Shown piece by piece: positions 46,601 through 57,301 of a stretch of DNA of 64,000 nt; positions within the stretch are counted from its first letter, which is position 1; each line of letters opens with the position of its first letter. The DNA comes from Edaphochlamys debaryana (Eukaryota; Chlorophyta; Chlorophyceae; Chlamydomonadales). The notes under the pieces are model-generated. The model was given only the letters and a program-made list of their open reading frames with translations. It ran no database searches and was not told where the DNA came from. The stretch is from positions 1,240,001-1,304,000 of the forward strand of contig JAEHOE010000004.1 in NCBI GenBank assembly GCA_016858145.1, written 5' to 3'. Position numbers and translations under genes: made by a program.

Positions 46601-47609
46601 TCGATCTGGATGCGGGATCCATGGGCGACATCACGGAGGCGGATATGGCGGAGCTGGCGGCGGAAGCGGCGGCCGGCGGAGCTGGCGGCGGCGAGGACGC
46701 ACGCGAGCTGGAGTCCCTGCTGGCGGAGATGAGGGGCATGGGCCTGATCAAGGGTGCGTTGGATCCAAATCCAGATTTACAACCAGATCCGGGTTGGGAT
46801 GAGGCGACAGATGCTTCAACTGGACAGGACAGAGATATTGGCAGCTCTGACTTGCCATAACCGACCCACAACCCACGAGCCACCCCGCCTCCCGCTGACT
46901 CACGCCCAGGCCGCGGCGCCGCCTATGACGCCGCCGCCTCGGCCGCCGCGGACGGCTTCGGGCTGGGGGACGGCGATGAGGACGAGGAGGAGGACGAGGA
47001 GGAGGAGGACGAGGACGAGGGGGGCGTGGGCCTGGGTGACCTCCTGGAGGCCATTGACGACGACGAGGGGCTGGACGGGCGCAGCAAGCTGGCAGCACAG
47101 GTGAGGGGAGGGGGGGAGGATCTAGGGGGGAGGGGTGGGCGGGGCAAGGGGCAAGGAGGGGAAGCGGGGAGGGGAAGGGAGATGAAAGGCTGGACGGGCT
47201 CCAAGCTGGCAGCGCAGGTGGGGAGGGGGGGAAGGAGCTAGGGGGAAGGGGGGATGCTCTGGGGGTTTTGAAACCGAGGGGGAGGGGAAGCCGCTGTACG
47301 TTCGCCCCAGCATTGACCTTCATCCCTGAACTCTGTTTGCCAACTTCCACACTTTCCGTACGGCTGTAGTACGCCCTGTCGTCCATGTTCAACCAACCGG
47401 CGGACGAGATCAGCGCCAAGGGCTCCAGGGGAGCCGCCGGCGGCGCGGACGCGGGCCCAGCCGGGCCCGCTGCGGGGGGCCCGGCTGGGCCCGCGCGGGG
47501 CACGACGGGCCTGGCCCGCGGCGCCGTACGGCCGGACGATGAGGACGGCGGCGCCGCGCCGCCGCCTGTGCTGCCCAAGCCGCAGCCGCGGCCGCGGCCC
47601 CGGGCATAA
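43687..47609 (+). CDS. Unidentified RGG- and acid-rich protein with transit-like N-terminus
   Basis: Eight exons: 43687-43894, 44169-44321, 44550-45218, 45417-45580, 45867-46241, 46510-46753, 46910-47100, 47370-47609; 747 residues, all phases closing. The start (MQAPCSARLPRAQPSCRGN) is rich in Arg, Ser and Ala with no early acid, as in plastid transit peptides. Then come KKDQKNEGVYFAYEAVDPD, a charged helix, and an RGG-like run (GRGGRGGRKGGRGRG, exon 2) suggestive of RNA binding. Exon 3 is mostly Ala (about 225 residues), exons 5-6 carry repeated acidic Leu-Asp stretches (LHLDLDLAELGLDLEDD; LDLNLDLDLDAG), and exon 7 a run of Asp/Glu. Family not recognised; low complexity makes homology calls unsafe. 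Exon edges 4 and 7 have decoy copies in the following introns. Confidence 0.75.
45326..45405 (+). repeat. 16-bp minisatellite, five units
   Basis: Five consecutive units of CCCCTCCCCCCACAAA with changes only in the last four bases. It fills most of the intron between exons 3 and 4 of the RGG-rich gene; the G-rich strand could form quadruplexes. Confidence 0.85.
45694..45727 (+). repeat. Decoy copy of exon 4 end and donor
   Basis: The exon 4 end (45556-45588, coding about GAEEALE followed by GTGGGG) is repeated here with five or six changes, ending in CTGCAG before GTGGGGG at 45720. Offset is about 139 bp. The surrounding 45581-45780 is very G-rich with further partial copies. Confidence 0.6.
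46257..46480 (+). repeat. Intronic tandem repeat, unit about 50 bp
   Basis: Units beginning TGGCAAGCCCTGACCA start at 46353 and 46403 and continue with AAAGGCATT, GGGACAAAC and AGTGAT blocks; partial copies flank them at 46257 and 46455. The array lies in the intron between exons 5 and 6 of the RGG-rich gene. Confidence 0.8.
47182..47219 (+). repeat. Decoy copy of exon 7 end and donor
   Basis: Repeats 47069-47106 (codons for LDG..SKLAAQ and the GTGAGG donor) with about four substitutions and a small deletion, roughly 114 bp downstream in the intron. Confidence 0.7.
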
Positions 47610-49281
47610 GCGGGTGCATAAGCGGACGGCTGAGCTCAGCATTTCCAAAAGTGGTTGTCGGCAGGGCTATAGCCGCGGCCCCGGCCCTGGGGTGAGCGGG
47701 CGAATGCCTAGCGGCATGCGATACTGTGCACAGCCGAGAGCACGTGGCGCGGGGGTGAGGTACCGGGGTAGGGACAGCTGGTGCGGTGGCCCACAGGACT
47801 CGACACCCGTACGGTTGCAGAAGGGGCCGAGGAGGCCTCCTGCTCTGGGCACTGGGCTGGACCAAAGCCAACCGTCATAGGCGGTCATGGGCGGTCAATG
47901 ACTCCACGGCGCGCTTCGGCACAGGGGTGTGCTGGCGATGCGGCTTACAGGGCTGGTTGCTGCAGCCTGCGGGCGTTGCAGAAGGGGCCGAAGAGGCCTG
48001 GTGAGAAGGGCTAGACCAAAAGCTAAGTGGCACAGGCGTGTGCTTATGGACGGTATGGCGAGCTTCAGCGCAGGAGGGGGGGTGTCGACCATGGGGCTTG
48101 GAGCGCTGGTGGCTGCTGCAGGGCTGCAAGGTTAGAGCCCTTTGAACCCCTGCGGGTCGTGGGGTGTGAGATCGCAGGAGCCATGCAGCCTGGTCGGGAC
48201 GACGGGTGCTGACGAAGGGGGGATTGCAGGGGGGGTCGCTGGTGCTGCGAGGCCGTGCGGTGTTGTTCCCTTTGCTGGGAGGGCGGCAGGAGGGGTGACT
48301 GGCTGCCGGCATGCAGCCGTGCAGGAGTGGCGGAGGGAAGGCAGGGGATGCAAAGCGAGGTCGGAGTGGGTGAGGACGGGGGTGCCAGACTCTGGCTGGA
48401 GAGCTGACGACTGCAGATGTGGGGAGGCACCGAAGATGGTGCGAAGCCATGCAACACCAGGTGGGAGGTCAGGAGGTAGCTTCAGGTTCTCTTTGGCTCA
48501 CTAGCGGTCGGCATGGCGAGTGTGACCCGCAACTTGTCTACATGTAGCGCAGAAGCAGTCGTCGTCACCCTGGCTACGCTGCACGCGTACAGTTCCCCAT
48601 ACTTCAATGCACGACAATCACAGGATTCCCAGCATTTGCTCCCGAAGCCCATCCATGCCTTGCCCAGCAGCCTGGGCACCGTCCCGTGCCGTCGCCGCAT
48701 TCAGACTTTCAGCGTTTCAGGTACCGTATATCGCACAAGCAGCAAGGCTATCCAGCACTACACGGAGCGGTACGCGCGGACCCCCCTTGGGGACCGGCCC
48801 GGTACCCTCACCGCCCTGTGGCTTTGGCTCTCCTCTTCTGCCATATGGGCGAACGGGGCAGTACCGGCATCAATCTCACAAGCAGGTCAAACACCGCAGA
48901 AAGCCGACCCACCTTTCCACCCCGCATTCATCCTGCGCCCTGCACCGTACCCGCTCCCCCCCTCTCTCTCACAAGTCGCCTCCACCCGGTTCCACTTTCA
49001 CCAGTTCCCATTGGCCCCCAACCGTGATCTCGACCGCTGAGACATGTCACGCGCGGCCCGCCATTGCCGTACGCGATCTTATCGTACCGCCCAACGGCCC
49101 GCGTCCGGCACCCGCTGTCTAACCCATGTGCCCCATGCACCACGTTGCATCGAGGCGTCCACATGCCGCTTTGCACGCAGACTTGCCTAGCTCTAAGCCT
49201 TTTGCCCGTATCATTGCACGAGCCGGCTGCCGTACATCGTGAACGCCGAGTACGGCACGTACGGCCGCCGCGTGCTGCGCC
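47610..49281. other. Intergenic between convergent genes
   Basis: Two 3' ends converge here. The left part (47814-48050) holds an imperfect tandem duplication; the rest shows no supported exon or RNA gene. Confidence 0.5.
47814..48050 (+). repeat. Imperfect tandem duplication
   Basis: The block GTTGCAGAAGGGGCCGA followed by GAGGCCT occurs at 47814 and 47975; GGCTGGACCAAAGCC/GGCTAGACCAAAAGC and GGCACAGG-GTGTGCT blocks are also paired, showing two diverged units. Confidence 0.55.
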
Positions 49282-52200
49282 CTAGTTGGCCTCTGCCGCT
49301 CTCCCCTTGCCGGCCGCCTTGTACGCTTCCTGGGCCGCCTTGTCCACATCCTCAGCCTGTCAGGGGGGCGGGGGATTATGCGATCAAGGGTTGGCGGCCA
49401 GCCTGCCCTGTGGCCTGTGGGAGCGATGCGAAGGGCCGCAAGCACACGGACGAAACCTTCACCTTCGCGCTGGAATGCTCCAAACCCCAGTCCCGACCAT
49501 GCTTCACTCGCTGTCATGCTGTTGGCAGCAGGCGACCGGTACCCAGACTAGACCGTTGCCCTAGACAAGGCAGCGTCCTCGTGCACTCGTTGCACTGTAA
49601 GCTTGCTTTCACCACCCCCCGCTCCCCAGCCCCCACCTGCAGCCGCCACACGTGCGTGAAAGCCCCCGCGTAGGCACCCGCCGGGTCCCGATCGCCCGTG
49701 GCCACCTGTGCAGCGGGGAAGGTGGGGGAGGCAAGGGGTGCGCTTGGAGGGGTGAAGGGGGTCCAGAAGCTGGCTTGGAGGGGGTCCAGTACCGAAAGGC
49801 CCCGTTATCCTCCACCTGGGCACCCGACCCCCGCCCCACACCGAGCTGCAGGGCACGCCAGCCCCGAGGCGCACCCCTCCCCCTGTCCCCTCTCCTCCCC
49901 CAAACCATCTCCCTCCCTTGTGACGTCCTCCCTCAACCCGCTCCCTCCCCTGTCAGGTCCTATCCTTTTCCCCTCTCACCACTCACTGGTGCATGGCCTG
50001 TCCCCTCCCCTCCCCCCCTCCTCCCCCCCTCCCCCTTCCCCCTGTCAACTAGACGCGCTCCGGCTTATCAGCTTCAAAGGTCCTGCCCCGACCTCCCCTC
50101 CTCCCCTCTCACCAGGTACTGGTGCCCCGCCAGGGTCCCCGAGGCCAGCCCCGTGGCGCACGAGGCCAGGGCCGCGGAGGCGCCCAGCTCGAAGCGCTGG
50201 TGCTCGGGGTGCCACACGAGCACGTAGGAGCGCTCGTCGGGGGAGCAGGTCTGGGGCGGGTGGGGGCGGAGGGGGGTGGGGGCGCGTGTGTGTGTTTTGG
50301 GCGGGCACGGCACGCAGTCCAACCTTGCCGGCCCCCCGCAGACGAGCCCCAAACGAGCAACCATCAACTCCTACCAATTCACCAGTTACCGGTACCAACC
50401 GACCTGGTTATAACCGCGGTTGGCGAAGATGAGTACGTCCATGCCGTTGGGCGGCGCTCCGTGCCCGTGCGCCGCCGCCGCCGCCGCAACCCGGTTCGCG
50501 ACCAGGCGGTTGGCGCCCGCGCCCCCGCGGCCCTTGCCGGGGGGCGGGATGAACACGTGCTGTGGGAAGGGGGGTGGGGACGCGGGGTGTGAGTAAGAAA
50601 GGCGTGAAGGACGAGGGGCGAAGTTCGGCGTTGGGGGATCCATCCCAACAAAACGTCAACTTCCTGGCCTCTGGGCGCACAAATGTCCATGGTTCCTCCC
50701 GCTCCAACCGCCCCAACCGCTCTGTACTGCCCACCTGTACGTCGTGCGCGCCCATGGTTCGTACGCGCTGGTGCATGACGAAGCGGTCGGCCGCCGGCTC
50801 GTACGTCCAGATCGTACTGTTGGCGGCGTAATCCTCGCCGTCGCGGGAGTTGGCGATGGCCAGGATCTGTTGGCGGTTGACGATTGGCGGTTGTTAGTTG
50901 TTGATCGAGGGGAGAGTACGGCACAAGGCAGGGCTGACACATTGCATCCTCTCCTACATCCTCTCCTCTGACCGCGAGCTTCCACTGCCCCTTCTCCTGG
51001 ACCGCCCTGCCTACCGGTATCCTCTCCCCTCCCCCCCTGTTCCCAGGTGGGGACAACCCCCTCTTCCCTTTGCCACCCCTCCCCCCCTCTTGCCTCCCCC
51101 CTCTTGCCTCCCCCCTCTTGCCTCTACCCTCTTGCCTTCCCCCCCTCACCAGGGTGGTGGGGTTGTGCTGGTCCAGGTGGGGGCCCTTGCCCGAGGCCTT
51201 GGCGGCGCGGCGCAGGGCCTCCTTGACGGCTGGGGGAGGGGGGGAGGAAGGGGAAGGGGAAAGGAGGGGGAGCGTGTGTTTTGTGTGACGGCTGGGGGGC
51301 AGGGGGAGGGAAGGCAGAAGTGAACGAGGGAAAGGAGAAGGGAGGGGCGGGGCAAACGACTTTTGGGGCGGAGCTGGCGGGGGGCTGATGGCAGCAACAC
51401 GGGCCGAGGGCTGGGAGGAGGGACACGGGGGGCACGGCACCAGTTTGCCGCCCTCCCGCCCGCCCCCGTCCACCCCTCCGCCCCACGCCCCGCCCCGTCG
51501 GCCCCCGTCACTGTTCCCCCCCACCCACCCGCCTCCGCCGAGCCGTTGGTCCCCGCCGCCAGCAGGTGTGGGTCCTCGTGGGGGTCAGGGGGGGGCGAGT
51601 TGCGCACGGGGAAGCAGCGGCCGCCGTGGGCGCCCTGGGTGGACAGGATCTGTCCGGGGGGTGGGGTGGGAAGGGGGAGCAAGGGGGAGGGGCGGGGGGA
51701 GAGGGGAGGCTCGGTGTCCGGGGCTGCTTGTGTAAGCCCGGAACAGCCGGCCATGGCTTGCGTGCAGAACCCGACAGCCTGAACCTGAAAGGTCAAATTA
51801 ATCCCGCCCAGGCAGCGGAAGGACGATCCCCCTCCTTCCCTCCCATTTCGCTCCAACCTGCAATACCACGAACTGCTTCTTCACGTGATCGTACCTTGGG
51901 AGGGAAAGGGGGGGAAGGGGGGTCAGGGCGGGGTTAGGCTGGGTCGTGGGTCGGAAGAGGGGAGAGGGGTCAGGGCAGGATAAGAAAACTAAGAACGGCT
52001 TAAGGCCCAAGTGCCTCCCCCGGGCCCACGCCAGGCCCACGCGCCCAGGCCCCCCCAGGCCCACGCCAGGCCCACTTGTACACGGCGCTCCGCGTGTTGA
52101 ATCCAGATGCTGGATCGAAGTATGCCAATCCCACCAGGAAATGGACTGGGTTGCCGTTGACCTGACAGAGGGGGAGGGGGGGAGGGGGTGTTGGATGCCG

Positions 52201-55200
52201 AGCCGGATCCCGTCGACTCTCAGAAAGGGGCAGCGGAGAAGCGGGAAACGCGATTTCGTCCCTTCCCGCTTCATACATCGCCATCTCCCCGCCCCCACTT
52301 CAAATGCCGGCGCCCCTTCCCGCCCCACGCCCACCAGTGTCGCCCGCCTGCTCTCCCCCACCGCACGCCCCCACTCCCATTGCCACCGAGGGTGCTGCAC
52401 GCCTTGCCCAGCCCAGGTCCTTGAAAAAGCTGCCACTGTCCGGTTCTGCACGAAGCGAAGCAGCCACGCAACGCACCTCTTACCCCGCCCAGTTCCCCCA
52501 CCCCTTCGCCCCTTCGCTGGCTACCGCTCCCTCCCTCCCCTTCCCGTTCCGCTCTCGACTCAGATGAAGATCCCCCCCCCCCCCCCCCCCCCCCCCACCT
52601 CAGTGCTGCAGGCCGTCAGCGCCGACACCCCCGGTAGCGTCAGCTTCTGCACCAGCGAGGCGGTGAGGCCGCCCTTGTCGTGGTCCTCGGTCAGGCCGAA
52701 GATCAGGATCTCGCCTGAGATTTGGATTTCAGGTTGAGGGGGGGGAGAGGCAAGAGGGCGGTTGAGGAGGGAGGGGGGCTCAGCGGGGTGGGAGACCGCA
52801 CGGCCTGCGGGGCAGCCACGGGTCCCCCCCGGGTCCCCAGCCGCCAGGCCCTGCTGGATTCCGCTGCCGTACAATCCTGCCGCCTGCCGTACACTGCCGT
52901 ACACACCTGCCGTATAGTCGGCCACGGCCATCACGTGCTCCAGGCTGCCGATGTCCTGGTCGGGCGTGGCGACGAACCCGGCGCCGCCCCGGTGGGCGGC
53001 GCCGGAGCGGACGGGCGGGGGGGTCTTGGCCTGGATGGTGGGTGGGGGTGGGGGTGGGATGGGATGGCGGCAAGGGAGTGAGCGTGGGAGAAAGAGGGGC
53101 CGTTGAGCCGGGGTCCCTTACGTTGTGGCAAAACGGCTGAGAGCCTCCTCCTCCACCGGCCCGCCCCGCCCTGCTCCGCTCTGTCCGCATCCTGTCTGCC
53201 CAACCCCAGCCCCTTGGAGCTCCATAGATCCCGCCGCCTGTGTCGTGCCCCATAGCGTTCCATAGACTACTCCGAAAGCAAGCGATGCACGTAAGCTAGC
53301 AGCAAGGCCCTTCAGCCCCCATAGCTGCCGGCAGTCAATAAGTAAGCAATTAGCCACCAAGGCCCTTCAGCTCCGAATCGCTGCCGGCGCCCCACCTGCG
53401 CCCCTCCCTTGCCGACCACGTAGTGCGTGTTGGCGGGGAGCGTGAAGTGGAGCACGTGGGAGGCGCCGCGGGCGTGGAGCGTGGCGGCGGCCTGAGGGGA
53501 GGGGGGTGGAGGAGGGTGGGAGGACGGGAGGGTTGGAGGGAGGGCAAGAGGGGTGCCTTTGTCAGGATTGCATGTTGCCTCGTCCGGTAAAGGGGCGGGG
53601 CGAAGAGGGTCGGCAACATTAAGGCAGGGCGAAGGAGGTCAAGGCGGACCATTGCCGCCTACCTTGGCCCGACCCACATCGCCCGACCCACATCGCCCGG
53701 GTCTTGGGTAAAGCCCGACCCACATCAGCTCCCCACATCGCTAGCCTCCCTGCCAGCTTCCCGCTGTAGCCCAAAGGGAGCTCTGCGAGTCTCCCTGCAC
53801 ATTTATTGTCCCCACAATCCCGAGTACGGCCTGGCTCGCAGGGGGGGCTGGGCCTTGGGATGGCCTCAGGCCCAGCCCCCCCTACCCCTTCGGCGCCCGC
53901 CGGGCCCCGCCCGGGCCCGGCCAGACCCCTCCGGGCCCACCTTGAAGCCCCAGTCGGGGGAGGTGGCGTGGGTGGCCCCCAGCGACTCTAGCTGGTAGAT
54001 CACCACCCCCTTGTGTGCGTCCTGTCAGGGGGGAGAGGAGGGGGAGGGGTATGTGCCAGGGAGGAGGGGGTCAGGGGGATGTGCCCCCTCTCCGCCCCCC
54101 CCACGCCTCCTGGCACCTCCTTACCCGCACACAGACCGCACCCCCTTGCGCCGCTCTTCCACCCTTCCACCCGTCCTGCACTCCCCTTATTCCCCCTTGC
54201 CTCCCCTCACATGCGTCGCTCAGGGGAGGGCCAGGTGTGACAGGCATCAGCCCTCCCGTGCAACCCCCCCACAGAGCGCAGGCTTGCGCCGGTGAGCCGC
54301 GCCGCGTCCGTCCTTTTCGCCCCCCACGCCTCGTGGCACCGCCGCCGCCGCCCCCTTCCCTGCCTGTCCCCTTTCCCCCTTGCCTCTCCCCCTCCTCCCT
54401 TGCCTCCCCCCAATTTACCCCCCCCCCCTTGCCTCTCCCCCTCCCCCTTGCCTCCCCCCCTACCTTGGTGCAGTAGTTGGCCACCGCCGCCCACTGCCGC
54501 CCCCCCAGGGACCAGGCAGTCCAGCTGTGCCCACACTCCGTCTGGCGGAGGGAGGGTGGGGGGTTGGGTTGTGGACTTGTGGGTTGGGGTATCCTGTCCT
54601 GGGCTGGGTTGGGTTAGGTTGGGTTGGGCCACGTGGGGTGGAGTTGGGGTCGAGAAGGTTGGGGAGCCCACAGAGAGCCTATAACTGGGGCCATGCGCCG
54701 GCCTGTCCCGCCTTTCAGGCCCTGCCCTCTCAGCTGCGTGGGCCTCTCCTGCCCCTTTCGCCTGCATTGCACCGCCCTTCCCCACCCCTCGTGGGTGGCC
54801 ACCCCTTCCCACCTGTCCTCACAGGTCCGCCCCTCTCCCTCCTTGCCTCTACCCACTCGCCCCTTGCCGCCTATGTCTGACCTGCACGCTGGCCAGGCTC
54901 CGCAGCAGCGTGGGCGTCTCCCCTCCCCCTCCCCTGTCCCCTCAGGTCCCTCCCCCCCCCTTGCCTCCCCCCCACCCCCTTGCCTCCTATGTCTGACCTG
55001 CACGCTGGCCAGGCTCCGTAGCAGCGTGGGCGTCTCCCCGTGCGCCGGCCGCATCAGGAACAGCTGCGAGGAGCCGTAGTAGTTGCCCACCAGGATGAGC
55101 GCGTAGGCGCGGTGCGCTGCATGGGGTTTGGAAGTTGGCGGAAAGGTGAAGGGAGGGGAAGTCCGATGGGATGAGCGCGTGGGCGCGGTGCGCTGCGCGT

Positions 55201-55925
55201 GTGTGGTTGTTGGGAGGTGGGTGGAAGGGGGGGTAGGGATGGGGAGAGGCACGTGGAGTGCGGTGGGGGTAGAGGCGGGGGCGGCGAGGGCGGGGAAACG
55301 CTGTAGGGTCAAAAGAACCCTCCCAACTCCACACGACCCGCCCTGGGCTGGTCACACGCTGCCGATTGCTCCCTAACTGACCCTCCCATGCAGCATTCTG
55401 CGCGAAGCCTACAGTCCGTCGCCGCCCGAAGTGCCGGACACGCCCGGGTTCCACACCCCGGCTCCCCAACCCCGTGCCAGCGGTTGGCGAGCATGGCCCG
55501 CCCCTCACCGTCGCCGTCGAACGGCACGAACGCTGCCGCCTGCGCCGCGTTCGTTTCTAGCGCTGTTATGTGCTCTACGTGCACCGGGTCCGGGAGCTTT
55601 TGGCGGACGTGGTCCTGATAGGAAAATCGCGACACCGCCACGAAGGAGTGCTGGTGAAACCTGCGTGACATAACACGGAAGTCTAGGAAGATCGTTGCGG
55701 AGCAGAGCTCCAGAGTGCAACCTACATCAACAGTGTGCAGAGGGCCCACACGCCGATAACCAGCATAAGCGCCGTCTTCATGCTCATTCCAGGCAGCAGC
55801 TCAGAGACTGCATTCCCTCCGCGACGGCCTCGCCCAGCGGGACCCATCTCGACAGTCGGCAGTGCTTCGTTCCCTGCTCGAGAGGATCGCCTTTCAACTA
55901 TGCCTTCCCTATTCATTTCTAACAT
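49282..55925 (-). CDS. EAR/EPTP-repeat beta-propeller, signal-anchored
   Basis: Seventeen exons: 55925-55726, 55660-55509, 55116-54998, 54541-54464, 54021-53941, 53491-53396, 53030-52907, 52714-52599, 52161-52076, 51894-51858, 51649-51529, 51229-51150, 50866-50735, 50559-50404, 50250-50113, 49705-49637, 49356-49282; 619 residues with every phase closing. EAR (EPTP) repeats form a seven-bladed propeller in LGI, TSPEAR and related extracellular proteins. Repeats seen: ALILVGNYYGSSQLFLM, QWAAVANYCTK..VVIYQL, HYVVGKGGA, EHVMAVADY..LIFGLTE, HFLVGLAYFD..SAVYKYD, HLLAAGTN, ILAIANSRDG..IWTYEP, DVLIFANRGYN..YVLVWHPEHQRFEL and a last FTHVWRLQ. The N-terminus has a membrane span at about 49-66 (MKTALMLVIGVWALCTLL) after a basic tail, predicting a type II anchor with the propeller outside or in the lumen. 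Ends of exon 3 are duplicated in both neighbouring introns. Confidence 0.85.
52572..52596. repeat. Run of 25 C (G on the coding strand)
   Basis: An uninterrupted homopolymer directly after the exon 8 donor of the EAR-repeat gene, so the intron starts GTG and is then almost pure G. Its length may be an assembly estimate. Confidence 0.85.
54861..54923 (-). repeat. Decoy copy of EAR-gene exon 3 end and donor
   Basis: About 62 bp match 54977-55038 with two changes, offset 116 bp. The copy includes the last 41 bp of exon 3 and its GTCAGA donor, and lies in the following intron. Confidence 0.8.
55169..55196 (-). repeat. Decoy copy of EAR-gene exon 3 start and acceptor
   Basis: 28 bp match 55093-55120 with one change, offset 76 bp. 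The original covers the CAG acceptor and first codons of exon 3; the copy lies in the preceding intron. Confidence 0.7.
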
Positions 55926-57301
55926 GATCAGTGATGCTCGCGAGCAACCGACTGCCGAACACTTCTACGTGGCTCGCGGCACGCGTGGAACCCACCCATA
56001 CACACCGCCATACCCCCCGGCCCCCCGGCATTATGCTCCGTGTAGTGCTAGATAGCCCTGTTGCTAGTGCACTGTATGGAGGCTATGCCCCCCGACCCCC
56101 CGGCCCCCTCGGCGTCGCATCACGAACAGGAGCCGCTTGCCAGCCGCCAATTCTCTGCTGTGGCTTTTGCGCATCCCTTGGTTGGCCAAGGACGGCGTTG
56201 AGACCTCGGCGTTTGAAACGCGCATGGCGGAGCCAAGTGGAGCGGAGCCAGGTGCGCAACCAAGTGGAGTGCGCTTCCGCTTAAATTTCGGCCCCTACAA
56301 TACCTCGTAATCTCGGCCCCCGTTACTCATTGCCCTTGCAATCCGCATACATGCCTCGACACGCCCTCCTCCATACCCTGCTCGGGCTGACAACCCGCCT
56401 TCCCCCCACCCTGCATTCCCCGCATTCCCTGGGAAGCAGGCCGAGCCCACTTCTCAAAGGTGAAGAGCGAAGTGAAAGTCCGTCTCAGGCACCCCTGGCC
56501 TCCCACAGGTCTGCCTAGTTCGCGACCACGCCCGACGCCCCTCAACCAAGCGCTACGCTTCGTTGATGGCTTCTACCCCTGGCCTCAGTTCCTCGTTGTC
56601 ATGTCCGCGCAAGCACAATGCGGCTCGCCCAGAGATCATTCGAAGCCCCGGCCAACGGAACACACATACCAAGGCTGAGCGCTCGCAGTCCGCGGTCCCG
56701 CCAGCGTCAGCCCTTCGACGCGTCCGCCTCGTCAACTGGAATCGAGAAACCGCATCTAGGCCAACGGCACTGCTGCTTAGGCGGCCCATCCTGCCGGCTA
56801 ACGGCACGGAACCTCTGGATGCCGGCCAGCCCTGCCCGTCTGCCCCCCTGCCCCCCTGGGCCCCTGCCCGACCCCCGATTTCACCCAGCTCTGGACTCCC
56901 ATCACCTGCGCCTGCCCCTACGCCCACAACAGAGTGACCTTCGCTCTATCGTCCTCCTCGTGGCCCCGGCGGCGCTGGCAAGAATCCGAGATATTATCTG
57001 GAAGGATTTCGCAATCTGACCCGAATCCACGCCTCCGCTAGTCGCCGGTGGTCCTGCGCCGGAGGGGCCCTCCCTCAAGGCTCCCCGGGCACAGGCACCT
57101 GCCGCTCCCCCCTGCCCCCTCCTACGCCTCCTCCGGCCCCCTCCTACGCCCCCTCCTCCTGCCCCCTACCTGCGCCTCCTCCCTCCCTGACGGGACGCAG
57201 CCCCTCCCGGCTGCTCCCCCCTCCACGCCCCACACCTCAGGTTCTTTCCCAACGCCCAGCCCCCTTTCCCCCTCGCTCCCCCCACCTGTGAGCCCGGGCC
57301 C
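55926..57301. other. Intergenic, EAR-gene promoter side and 3' flank of next gene
   Basis: No supported exon. Includes the dispersed repeat copy at 56063-56098. C-rich low-complexity sequence dominates from 57050. Confidence 0.5.
56063..56098 (+). repeat. 36-bp dispersed repeat fragment, copy 2
   Basis: Exact inverted match to 15122-15157. Flanking sequence differs. Confidence 0.7.

Noticed and set aside
51720..51790. Additional exon of the EAR gene (VQAVGFCTQAMAGC)
   Set aside because: Direct joining of VVLQ to ILSTQGAHG keeps phase and matches the usual EAR blade sequence better.
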